Source: Bacteroidales bacterium (GTDB lineage: Bacteria; Bacteroidota; Bacteroidia; Bacteroidales; F082). Taken from it: a DNA stretch of 6,024 nucleotides. The number at the start of each line of letters is the position of its first letter. The stretch's first letter is position 1. This document shows, one piece after another, positions 1 through 6,011 of this stretch. The stretch is from positions 1 through 6,024 of the forward strand of contig JANTGU010000152.1 in assembly GCA_024762735.1 (NCBI GenBank). Reading direction: 5' to 3'. Made by a program: the position numbers and the translations under genes. A model generated the notes under the pieces. It did no database searches and had not been told where the DNA came from. It was given only the letters and a program-made list of their open reading frames with translations.

Positions 1-115
1 GGCGTTTGAATGCGACTCTTTTGCCGTAGATGTTGCCTTTTGCCAGAGCGCCAGGAAGCATTCGTTTTGGGTCGCTTTCTTTGGCTCGTTTCTTTTCGAC
101 AAAAGAAATGAGCAT
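1..115 (-). other. Short open frame running off the left edge, doubtful gene
   Basis: On the minus strand an ATG at 115-113 opens a frame of 38 codons that continues past the left edge. The peptide is rich in Lys and Arg and contains the stretch LPGALAKGNIYGKRVAFKR. Its first codons lie inside the hairpin at 84-113. The opposite strand is also open, from the edge to a stop at 224-226, so openness alone says little. I do not recognise a domain. It may be the start of a small repeat-associated protein or simply non-coding repeat DNA. Confidence 0.2.
84..113. repeat. 13-bp stem hairpin with CGAC tetraloop, possible interspersed repeat
   Basis: The arms at 84-96 and 101-113 pair over 13 positions, with one G-T wobble (88 with 109), around the loop CGAC at 97-100. 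Neither side is followed by a run of T, so this is not a typical intrinsic terminator. It lies beyond the ackA terminator. From memory, similar TTTCTTTT-loop-AAAAGAAA hairpins recur between genes in Bacteroidota genomes, but one copy in this window cannot prove that it is a repeat family. The hairpin is clear; its role is unknown. Confidence 0.5.
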
Positions 116-153
116 AAAAAATCTATTGATAGTGTCCTATTGCGGAAAACAGT

Positions 154-193
154 AAAAAAACTCCCGGTTAAATCAGTTAGCCGGGCGTTTTTT
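154..193. terminator. Bidirectional intrinsic terminator after ackA
   Basis: A 9-bp stem pairs 163-171 with 177-185, with one G-T wobble, around the loop ATCAG. Five consecutive GC pairs form its base. On the minus strand it is followed after two bases by seven T (the A run at 160-154), about 80 nt past the ackA stop codon, so it should end the pta-ackA transcript. On the plus strand it is followed by CG and six T (188-193), so it should also stop transcripts entering from the left. Confidence 0.85.
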
Positions 194-264
194 ATAGTTA
201 AGATATCAGTATTGGTTGGCAGGTAATAGCTGCCATCAACATTCGATAGTAAACAACGTTCGGT

Positions 265-1464
265 TTACAACCCCGAAATAATTTCAAAAGCATCTTTGGC
301 AATCATCAGCTCCTCGTCAGTAGGTACTACCATCACGGTAACTTTTGATTCGGGAGTGGAGAGTATAATCTCTTTCCCTCTGGTATCCATCTTTGAGGGG
401 TCCAGTTCGATGCCAATAAACTCCATACCTTTTAAAATATTCTTCCGGGTTTCGGTATCGTTTTCACCAATACCTCCGGTAAAGACGATTATGTCGGGGC
501 CTTCGAGTGCTGCTGCATAAGCGCCAATATATTTTTTTACGCGGTAGGCAAACATGTCCAGCGCCAGCTGCGCCCGATGGTTACCTTCGGCAGCAGCCTT
601 TTCCAAATCGCGCATATCCGACGAAACCCCTGAAATGCCCTGTAATCCTGAAAATTTGTTGATGAGCGTTCGGGTATATTCAATACTCAAATCCTCTTTT
701 TCGGCAAAATGCAGCAGAGCACCCGGGTCGATATCACCCGTACGGGTTCCCATTACCAACCCTTCCGTGGGTGTCATTCCCATGGAGGTATCGTAAGACT
801 TACCATATTTTACCGCGGCTACTGACGAGCCGTTTCCAAGATGGCAGGTAATAATCTTTTGTTTTTCAATATCAACATTCAACAACTCACAAGCCCTGGC
901 GGAAACGTATTTATGACTGGTGCCATGAAACCCGTATCGGCGAATACGATATTTTTCGTAAAGAATGTAAGGAATGGCGTACAAGTAAACATGCTCGGGC
1001 ATGGTTTGGTGGAAAGCAGTATCAAACACCCCAACCTGAGGAACCTCGGGTAGCAGTGCCGTCATTGCATAGATACCTTTAAGGTTAGGCGGGTTGTGCA
1101 ACGGCGCCAACTCGGTTGATTTTTCCAATGCGTTAATAACTTCTTTGGTGATCATCACACTGCCACTAAACTCTTCGCCGGCATGCACCACACGATGCCC
1201 TACGGCATTTATCTCGTCAAGGCTTTTTAATACACCGTGTTCTTTGCTGATTAAAATACCCAACAAAAACTCGATGCCCTGCTGATGGTCTAGGATTTCA
1301 CCTGTTAGTTTCACATCCTCTTGTCCTTCGCGCTGCAACTTGATGGCACTGCCCTTTAATCCAATTTTTTCAACCAGTCCTTTCACCAGCACTTTTTTCG
1401 AGGGCATGTCGAAAAGTTGATATTTAATGGATGAGCTACCGCAATTTAAAACTATAATATTCAT
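265..1464 (-). CDS. ackA: Acetate kinase
   Basis: This cytoplasmic enzyme transfers phosphate between acetyl phosphate and ADP, giving acetate and ATP. It is the last step of the Pta-AckA pathway and runs in reverse for acetate activation. The 399 residues match the usual family length. Residues keep the classic Methanosarcina numbering: N7 in the N-terminal NCGSSS motif, R91 (GHRVVH), D148 (FDTAFHQTMP), H180 (RRYGFHGTSH), H208 before GNGSS, R241 (MGTRTGDIDPG), the GGIGEN nucleotide motif at 330-335, and E384 (PTDEE). All the active-site residues I know are present, so it should be active. The ATG at 1464 lies 16 bp after the preceding stop codon, with a purine-rich AAGAGAAGAAAAA run before it. 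It is the last gene of the operon with pta and ends at the terminator at 154-193. The function is very secure. Confidence 0.98.
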   Translation of the reverse strand: MNIIVLNCGSSSIKYQLFDMPSKKVLVKGLVEKIGLKGSAIKLQREGQEDVKLTGEILDHQQGIEFLLGILISKEHGVLKSLDEINAVGHRVVHAGEEFSGSVMITKEVINALEKSTELAPLHNPPNLKGIYAMTALLPEVPQVGVFDTAFHQTMPEHVYLYAIPYILYEKYRIRRYGFHGTSHKYVSARACELLNVDIEKQKIITCHLGNGSSVAAVKYGKSYDTSMGMTPTEGLVMGTRTGDIDPGALLHFAEKEDLSIEYTRTLINKFSGLQGISGVSSDMRDLEKAAAEGNHRAQLALDMFAYRVKKYIGAYAAALEGPDIIVFTGGIGENDTETRKNILKGMEFIGIELDPSKMDTRGKEIILSTPESKVTVMVVPTDEELMIAKDAFEIISGL

Positions 1465-1480
1465 TTTTTCTTCTCTTAAG

Positions 1481-2443
1481 TTATTTGATGATGGCGCACG
1501 AAATGGTATTGCTTACCGGTTTATCGCCTTCGTAGTTATAAAAACCTTTACCCACATGTTTTCCAACAAAATTGGCTCTTACCAGTCGTTTTAAGATAGG
1601 GGAAGCTTTATACTTGCGTTCGCCGTACTCAGCATAAAGGTTGTCCATGTACTTTAAAATTTTATCCAGTCCTATTCTGTCAGCCAGCTCGAAAGGTCCC
1701 ACGTGGTAGCCCATAATCTCTTTCATGGTATCGTCGATATCCTCCACCGAGGCAACCCCTTCCATCAGCACTTCACAAGCTTCGTTAAAAACGGGAAGCA
1801 GGATACGGGTACTTATGTTTCCGGGTGATTCGTGGATGTTCACCACCCTTTTGTTAATCATGCGTGCAAAGCGGGTAATGGTTTCCAGGGTTTTGTCGGA
1901 AGTGCTCATGCAGCGCATCACCTCTATAATACGTGTTTTGTCAACCGGTTCAAGAAAGTGAATGCCCACGGCGCGGTCTCTTACTTTTAAGGCAATGGCC
2001 AAATCGGAAATCATCAGGGTTGACAGGTTGGAGCAGATAATCGTTTCGTCGCGCACCACGTTTTCTACCTTTTTAAATATCTCGCGGCGCAGTTCAATCA
2101 AAGTGCCTCTTTGTCGTGAGCTGATGGTTTCGATGACGATGTCGCAATTGCTAAGGTCGGAATAAACCAGCGTTCCTTTTATTCGTGAAAGGATTAGCCG
2201 TTTCTCGGAAGCCGTGATGCCCCAGTGATTGATGGTGTCATCCAATTGATGCTCCAGGTCGATAAAAATCTGCTTAATCCGTTCTTCCGAGATGTCCAGA
2301 AAGACCACATCCATACCATAGTTAGCAACCTGTAAAACAACCTGCTGTCCCACGGATCCGCAACCAATAATACCTACAGTTTGAATGGTTCCCTTGGGCT
2401 TCATTTTTTCGCCCAGGCTGAATTTTGATAATTGATTATTCAT
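1481..2443 (-). CDS. 3-hydroxyacyl-CoA dehydrogenase family protein, divergent active site
   Basis: This family oxidises 3-hydroxyacyl-CoA to 3-ketoacyl-CoA with NAD, or does the reverse, as in beta-oxidation and butyrate-type pathways. Of the 320 residues, about 20-200 form the Rossmann domain, with GCGSVG at 27-32 and an acidic D50 that suggests NAD(H) over NADP(H). About 205-306 form the C-terminal 3HCDH domain, with GPFELADRIGLD at 249-260 and GKGFYNY at 298-304. Compared with the human enzyme, S138, H162 and E174 match the active-site Ser, His and Glu. The expected Asn in PGFxxNR is Thr (T212), and HFFNP reads HFLEP. Relative to a clostridial Hbd of about 282 residues it has extra residues at both ends. 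A second ATG at 2404 (residue 14) would shorten it to 307 residues, closer to the usual N-terminus. It lies 23 bp after pta and 16 bp before ackA, so it is surely co-transcribed. The fold is secure; substrate and activity are open. Confidence 0.88.
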   Translation of the reverse strand: MNNQLSKFSLGEKMKPKGTIQTVGIIGCGSVGQQVVLQVANYGMDVVFLDISEERIKQIFIDLEHQLDDTINHWGITASEKRLILSRIKGTLVYSDLSNCDIVIETISSRQRGTLIELRREIFKKVENVVRDETIICSNLSTLMISDLAIALKVRDRAVGIHFLEPVDKTRIIEVMRCMSTSDKTLETITRFARMINKRVVNIHESPGNISTRILLPVFNEACEVLMEGVASVEDIDDTMKEIMGYHVGPFELADRIGLDKILKYMDNLYAEYGERKYKASPILKRLVRANFVGKHVGKGFYNYEGDKPVSNTISCAIIK

Positions 2444-2466
2444 GTTAATGTTTATTTTTTTGCAAT

Positions 2467-3477
2467 TTATCCCAGTCCGTTGGCCTGGTTAGCGGTAATG
2501 GCAATCATGTTGATGATATCATCCACCGAGCAACCGCGCGACAAGTCGTTGATGGGGGCGGCGAGTCCCTGCAACACGGGTCCTACCGCTTCGGCGTCAG
2601 CAAGTCGTTGCACCAGTTTATAGGCGATGTTTCCCGATTCGAGTGATGGAAATATCAGCACGTTGGCCTGACCGGCAATGTTCGATCCCGGTGCTTTCTT
2701 TTTACCGATGGCTTCAATAATAGCGGCATCGGCCTGCAGCTCACCGTCAATGGCTAATTGAGGATCCATCTCCCTGGCCAGGGCGGTAGCTTCCACCACC
2801 TTGTCAACTTTTTCGTGTTTGGCACTTCCCTTGGTGGAAAAGCTCAGCATGGCCACTTTAGGCTCGATGCCGGCAATAAATTTTGCGGTACGTGCCGATT
2901 CTACAGCCTGTTCAGCCAGCTGCTTGGTGGTGGGGTCAGGATTCACGGCACAATCGGAAAATACCAGGATACCGTTTTCGCCAAACTGTTTTTTATGCTC
3001 GGGAAGAATCATAATGAAAGCACCCGATACGGCACTTACCCCGGGCAATGTTTTAACAATTTGAAAAGCGGGGCGCAACACGTCGCCCGTGGCATTGTCG
3101 GCGCCGGCTACCTCGCCATCCGCCCTGCCCTCTTTAATTAACAGGGTGGCAAGGTACAGGGGGTCTTCAACCAATTTAACGGCCTGCTCTTTGGTTAATC
3201 CTTTGCCTTTTCGTAACTCGTAGAGTTTTTCGGCAAAAAAGTCCTTTTCCGAAAAAGTTATCGGGTCAATCAAACGGGCGTTAGCAATGCCGGCTAATCC
3301 CCATTTGGCGGCCTTGGCTTTTATTTCGCTTTCGTTACCCAGCAAAATAATTTTTGCCAACCCATGTTCCAACGCGTAGTTGGCAGCTTTCAAGGTTCTT
3401 TCCTCGGTACCTTCCGGCAAAACAATGGTCTTGTTGGCCTCCCTGGCCATGTTATGAATTTTATTTAATAGTTCCAT
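2467..3477 (-). CDS. pta: Phosphate acetyltransferase, short form
   Basis: This cytoplasmic enzyme converts acetyl-CoA and phosphate to acetyl phosphate and CoA, the substrate of the AckA encoded at 265-1464. The 336 residues are the single PTA_PTB catalytic domain, like the Methanosarcina enzyme, without the N-terminal DRTGG regulatory region of long forms. Visible motifs are the N-terminal LPEGTEERTLKAA (20-32), RADGEVAGADNATGDVLRPA (118-137), FSTKGSAKHEKV (213-224), DGELQADAA (244-252), GQANVLIFPSLESGN (269-283) and NDLSRGCSVDDI (310-321). In the last motif S313, R314 and D320 correspond to Methanosarcina S309, R310 and D316, the catalytic set. The close relative phosphate butyryltransferase is the alternative, but the NDLSRGCS motif and the neighbouring ackA favour acetyl-CoA. 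It is the first gene of its operon, and a promoter-like site lies about 33 bp upstream. Confidence 0.96.
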   Translation of the reverse strand: MELLNKIHNMAREANKTIVLPEGTEERTLKAANYALEHGLAKIILLGNESEIKAKAAKWGLAGIANARLIDPITFSEKDFFAEKLYELRKGKGLTKEQAVKLVEDPLYLATLLIKEGRADGEVAGADNATGDVLRPAFQIVKTLPGVSAVSGAFIMILPEHKKQFGENGILVFSDCAVNPDPTTKQLAEQAVESARTAKFIAGIEPKVAMLSFSTKGSAKHEKVDKVVEATALAREMDPQLAIDGELQADAAIIEAIGKKKAPGSNIAGQANVLIFPSLESGNIAYKLVQRLADAEAVGPVLQGLAAPINDLSRGCSVDDIINMIAITANQANGLG

Positions 3478-3500
3478 TTTAATACTTTATTATACTTAAA

Positions 3501-3530
3501 TTTGACGCTGCAAAAGTATTACTAATTTTG
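3501..3530 (+). promoter_or_regulatory. Promoter for the DUF4271-hemD transcript
   Basis: TTTG at 3501-3504 and TAATTTTG at 3523-3530 are separated by 18 nt, matching the Bacteroidota sigma factor pattern TTTG/TAnnTTTG. Transcription would begin near 3537, leaving a leader of about 75 nt before the TTG at 3612. It overlaps the -7 element of the opposing pta promoter, so the two may compete or be regulated together. Confidence 0.6.
3511..3518 (-). promoter_or_regulatory. Candidate -7 element of the pta operon promoter
   Basis: Read on the minus strand this is TACTTTTG, a perfect fit to the Bacteroidota -7 consensus TAnnTTTG. It is followed by C and lies 33 bp before the pta ATG, which would give a leader of about 25-30 nt. 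I see no TTG or TTTG at the expected -33 distance, so the promoter may be weak or need an activator. Confidence 0.55.
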
Positions 3531-3611
3531 CAGGTTTCGGGGTTTAGTGTTATTTTTTTAACAACTTTTTTTGATTGTTTATTAGTTTGTTTTTCAGTAA
3601 AGTAGTTCTAT

Positions 3612-4487
3612 TTGGCCATACCATTAATAAATATCGATTCAATAGGTAATTACGTTGTTTTACCACATTATTCCGATACGGTTCAGCAAGGGGTGTTGCC
3701 GGGAGGATTTCCGAGGAGCAATTCAGTTGCGGACTCTTCAAATGCTGTCTCCTCTTTGCTTCATCACCCGGTGACAGGACGGTTTTTGCAACAGGGTAGT
3801 GCGCCCATGGATATCCTGGAAAAAAACAGCGATTTTTCGGGTTGGCTTACGGTAGGAATTTTGCTGATTGTTTTTATGTTGTCGTTGGTGTGGTACTTTT
3901 TTCCTGAACGGGTACTGCGTTTGCTGTCGCGAGAAGGTTCGAAACATAAAGCCAAGTACGCTGACAACCAGTTTGCCAAACCGGGTTTCGTCCTTTACAC
4001 CCTTTTGGGAGTTACCTTTATTGCTACTACAAGCCTTGTGCTTTACCTGCTTGCCAAAAATTTTTTGCCACAGGAGCTTTCCGGCTATACATTCGAACAA
4101 GTTATCCTTATTATTACCACCCTGGTCGTGCTCTATTATGCCCTCCGCTTCATAGTCATTTATGCCATTGGGTTTTTATTTAACCGGCAGGAGCTGGCAA
4201 CGAAACAGGTAAAAGCATCTTTTCGGGCTGACATCATCCAAAGTTTTTTAATCATCCCCTGGTTACTAATTTTGCTTAATAATCCCTCCTCCTTTTTTTA
4301 TTACACTGCCCTGGCGTTGTTGCTGTTAACTGTGGTTTACAAATGGGGTATTTCGCTTTATATTGGGCTAAAGTTGTCAAAAATTTCGCTTTATCACAAT
4401 ATTTTGTACCTTTGCGCCCTTGAAATCGTACCTGTAATTGCACTTTTAAAGTTGTTGGAAAGTTATGGGCTGGTTATAGTTAACTAG
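3612..4487 (+). CDS. DUF4271 family integral membrane protein
   Basis: The role is unknown; the family is found in Bacteroidota, typically beside hemD. The protein has 291 residues. A soluble N-terminal part (1-75), with the segment GVLPGGFP at 27-34, is followed by about six hydrophobic segments near 78-97, 126-148, 162-190, 208-223, 228-255 and 260-286. The last contains YHNILYLCALEIVPVIALLK (261-280), which I recognise as the family's conserved end. Basic stretches at 99-114 and 191-204 suggest cytoplasmic loops. There is no clear signal peptide and no catalytic motif. The start is uncertain. An in-frame stop at 3603-3605 limits extension, TTG at 3612 is the first plausible codon, and the first in-frame ATG is at 3807 (residue 66). 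I prefer TTG because the N-terminal Pro/Gly-rich segment resembles other family members and would be lost with the ATG. The next gene, hemD, starts 39 bp downstream, so the two are probably co-transcribed. Confidence 0.85.
   Translation: MAIPLINIDSIGNYVVLPHYSDTVQQGVLPGGFPRSNSVADSSNAVSSLLHHPVTGRFLQQGSAPMDILEKNSDFSGWLTVGILLIVFMLSLVWYFFPERVLRLLSREGSKHKAKYADNQFAKPGFVLYTLLGVTFIATTSLVLYLLAKNFLPQELSGYTFEQVILIITTLVVLYYALRFIVIYAIGFLFNRQELATKQVKASFRADIIQSFLIIPWLLILLNNPSSFFYYTALALLLLTVVYKWGISLYIGLKLSKISLYHNILYLCALEIVPVIALLKLLESYGLVIVN
4407..4414 (+). promoter_or_regulatory. Possible internal promoter element for hemD
   Basis: TACCTTTG, followed by C, fits the Bacteroidota -7 consensus TAnnTTTG closely. 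It lies 113 bp before the hemD start, inside the end of the DUF4271 gene. No TTG occurs at the right distance upstream; 4384-4386 reads TTT. The same bases encode the conserved residues Y-L-C of the DUF4271 protein, so the match may come from coding constraint alone. Confidence 0.25.
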
Positions 4488-4515
4488 CTGATTTTTAATC
4501 GATGTTGGAATAAAA

Positions 4516-4520
4516 AAGGA
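4516..4520 (+). promoter_or_regulatory. Shine-Dalgarno site that fixes the hemD TTG start
   Basis: AAGGA, preceded by further A, sits 6 nt before the TTG at 4527. It is the best-placed Shine-Dalgarno sequence in the window and supports a TTG start for hemD, in a phylum that often lacks such sites. Confidence 0.65.
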
Positions 4521-4526
4521 ATTAAA

Positions 4527-5291
4527 TTGAAAGTAAAGAATATCCTCATTTCGCAGCCGAGACCGGCTGATCTGGAAAGAACCCCTTACGCCGAACTTAT
4601 TAGAAAATTCAACGTCAACGTTAGCTTTGAAAAGTTTATCAAGGTTGAAGGTATTCCATCTCAGGAGTTTAGAAGAACAAAAGTTTCTTTTTCCGATCAC
4701 TCGGCTGTGATATTAACAAGCCGGCACGCTGTGGATCACTATTTTAGAATGGCCAAAGAACTTCGCTTCGAAATTCCTGACACCATGAAATACTTCTGTA
4801 TTTCAGAATCCACAGCTTTCTACTTACAGAAATACATCCAATACCGTAAGCGTAAGATATTTTTTGGCAAGCAGCAGTTTTCCGACCTTATCGACATCAT
4901 TAAAAAACATGGTGATGAAGACTTTTTGGTGCCCTCGTCCGACATTCATAAACAAAGCATGTTTATGCTGCTGGATAAGGCGAAAATAAAATATACCCGG
5001 GCAGTAATTTACCGCACGGTAGCTGCCAATCTTAAACATGTTGATATCGACAGTTTTGACTGCTTAATATTTTTCAGCCCTGCCGGAATAAAATCGTTAC
5101 AAAAAAACTTTCCCAATTACCAGCAAGGCGAAAAAATTATCGGTGCTTTCGGTCATACAACCGCCAAGGCTGTTAAAGATGCCGGCTTTGAATTAAACAT
5201 ACCGGCACCCACCCAGTCGGCTCCCTCCATGACCATGGCGCTTGACGAATTTTTAACCCAACAGGCTAAAAGAGTTCGTCGAAAAAGATAA
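4527..5291 (+). CDS. hemD: Uroporphyrinogen-III synthase
   Basis: HemD closes hydroxymethylbilane and inverts ring D to make uroporphyrinogen III, the branch point for haem, sirohaem and cobalamin. The protein is cytoplasmic. Its 254 residues fit the two-lobed family. The N-terminus KVKNILISQPRP (2-13) is typical of Bacteroidota members. The first lobe contains AVILTSRHAVDHYF (60-73). The second contains DFLVPSSD (132-139), the AVIYRTV strand with Y162, CLIFFSPAGIKSL (179-191) and GAFGHTTAKAVKDAG (206-220), followed by PAPTQSAPSMTMAL (226-239). The tail is strongly basic (KRVRRKR). HemD sequences are poorly conserved, so identification rests on overall pattern and neighbourhood. The TTG start is supported by a Shine-Dalgarno site at 4516-4520 and by the conserved N-terminus directly after it. 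It lies 39 bp after the DUF4271 gene and is probably co-transcribed with it. No other tetrapyrrole gene is in the window. Confidence 0.9.
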   Translation: MKVKNILISQPRPADLERTPYAELIRKFNVNVSFEKFIKVEGIPSQEFRRTKVSFSDHSAVILTSRHAVDHYFRMAKELRFEIPDTMKYFCISESTAFYLQKYIQYRKRKIFFGKQQFSDLIDIIKKHGDEDFLVPSSDIHKQSMFMLLDKAKIKYTRAVIYRTVAANLKHVDIDSFDCLIFFSPAGIKSLQKNFPNYQQGEKIIGAFGHTTAKAVKDAGFELNIPAPTQSAPSMTMALDEFLTQQAKRVRRKR

Positions 5292-5362
5292 ATCCTTGCG
5301 CCGGGAAGAGCCGGTTCACTCTTAAGATTTATTAAATAAACCGCCCTTCGTGGCATTTAGCC

Positions 5363-5392
5363 TTGTATATTCAGACCATAGCATTACTTTTG
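5363..5392 (+). promoter_or_regulatory. rnpA promoter
   Basis: TTG at 5363-5365 and TACTTTTG at 5385-5392 are 19 nt apart, an exact fit to the Bacteroidota -33/-7 pattern. Transcription would begin near 5398, about 20 nt before the proposed rnpA start at 5417. The TTG at 5363 that opens the longest reading frame is therefore probably promoter sequence rather than a start codon. It gives rnpA and yidD their own transcript, separate from hemD. Confidence 0.7.
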
Positions 5393-5416
5393 TGCTGTTT
5401 AACCAAAAGTACCATT

Positions 5417-5809
5417 TTGAATCAGGGTTTTAAAAAAGAGGAGCGGCTTCATAGCAAAAAACGTATTGGTGAGCTGTTTTCAGAGGGAGAGAGTTTTTTT
5501 ATCTATCCGTTCAAGGTGGTTTATCATACCCTCCCCGAGCCATCAGATTATCCCGTTCAGTTGCTCATCTCGGTTTCCAAAAATAAGTTTAAGCAAGCCG
5601 TAAAACGAAACCGTGTAAAGCGACTGATTCGCGAAGCCTACCGGAAAAACAAATCAATACTTTATCCACCATCCAATAGGGCTGAAGATACCTTGTTGAC
5701 AGGGTTGATTTATGTGGCCGACACAATAATGGATTACCATCAAATAGAAAAGAAAATAATCCTAATTTTACAACGTTTAAAAAAGAGGGATGAAAAAGGC
5801 AATAGGTAA
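5417..5809 (+). CDS. rnpA: Ribonuclease P protein component
   Basis: RnpA is the protein cofactor of RNase P, which with its catalytic RNA removes the 5' leader of pre-tRNAs. The 130 residues fit the usual 110-135. FKKEERLHSKK (5-15) and the FFIYPFKVVY strand (27-36) are typical of Bacteroidota members. The hallmark RNR motif is intact in KRNRVKRLIREAYR (63-76), where the basic helix contacts the RNA. The frame is open from 5363, but I place the start at TTG 5417. The earlier codons overlap the promoter at 5363-5392 and encode an atypical Cys/Leu-rich segment, and family members begin just before FKKEERL. An ATT at 5414 is a less likely alternative, and no ATG is available in this region. The gene's end overlaps yidD by 20 bp. 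I see neither rpmH nor dnaA, the common neighbours in many other phyla. Confidence 0.93.
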   Translation: MNQGFKKEERLHSKKRIGELFSEGESFFIYPFKVVYHTLPEPSDYPVQLLISVSKNKFKQAVKRNRVKRLIREAYRKNKSILYPPSNRAEDTLLTGLIYVADTIMDYHQIEKKIILILQRLKKRDEKGNR

Positions 5810-6011
5810 GTTTTTTATTTTTTTAATTCACGTGTACAAATACACCTTGTCGCCCTTTTTGGGGCAATCGTGTCGCTATACGCCAACATGCTCATCGTAC
5901 AGTGTGGAAGCCATCGAAAAGTATGGTCCTTTTAAAGGAGGATGGATGGCCATCAAACGCATTGCCTCGTGTAACCCCTGGGGTGGAAGTGGTTATGACC
6001 CCGTTCCCTAA
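5790..6011 (+). CDS. yidD: Membrane protein insertion efficiency factor YidD
   Basis: YidD is a small, inner-membrane-associated protein thought to help YidC/Sec insert membrane proteins. The 73 residues match the family from end to end. A hydrophobic, amphipathic N-terminus (4-20) is followed by the signature SPFLGQSCRYTPTCSSY (21-37), AIEKYGPFKGGWMAIKRIASC (41-61) and NPWGGSGYDPVP (62-73). The three conserved cysteines are C28, C34 and C61. The ATG at 5790 lies within the last 20 bp of rnpA in another frame, so translation is probably coupled. A GAGG run directly before it is too close to act as an ordinary Shine-Dalgarno site. The rnpA-yidD pair is widely conserved in bacteria. No terminator follows in the 13 bases left, so the transcript may continue. 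Confidence 0.97.
   Translation: MKKAIGKFFIFLIHVYKYTLSPFLGQSCRYTPTCSSYSVEAIEKYGPFKGGWMAIKRIASCNPWGGSGYDPVP

Noticed and set aside
2758..3141. Plus-strand open frame of 127 codons opposite pta
   Set aside because: It is fully antisense to a strongly conserved pta gene, and its peptide is not recognisable. It is explained by the codon pattern of pta.
3548..3575. TGTTA/TAACA stem followed by a T run, terminator-like
   Set aside because: The stem is only 5 bp with a single G-C pair and would sit in the DUF4271 leader. It is too weak to call an attenuator or terminator.
3550..3741. Minus-strand open frame of 63 codons at the divergent promoter region
   Set aside because: It overlaps the start of the DUF4271 gene and the promoter region, shows no recognisable domain, and has a low-complexity Lys/Asn/Leu-rich end from the AT-rich leader. 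It is most likely a chance frame.
3738..4100. Minus-strand open frame of 120 codons opposite the DUF4271 gene
   Set aside because: It is antisense to a gene with clear membrane segments and family motifs, and the peptide shows no domain.
5301..5323. Possible hairpin after hemD (CCGG/CCGG or AAGAG/CTCTT)
   Set aside because: The stems are only 4-5 bp, are alternatives to each other, and have no following T run. It is not a convincing terminator, so read-through from hemD into rnpA remains possible.
5153..5356. Minus-strand open frame of 67 codons across the end of hemD
   Set aside because: Half lies antisense to hemD and the rest crosses the intergenic region. It shows no conserved motif.
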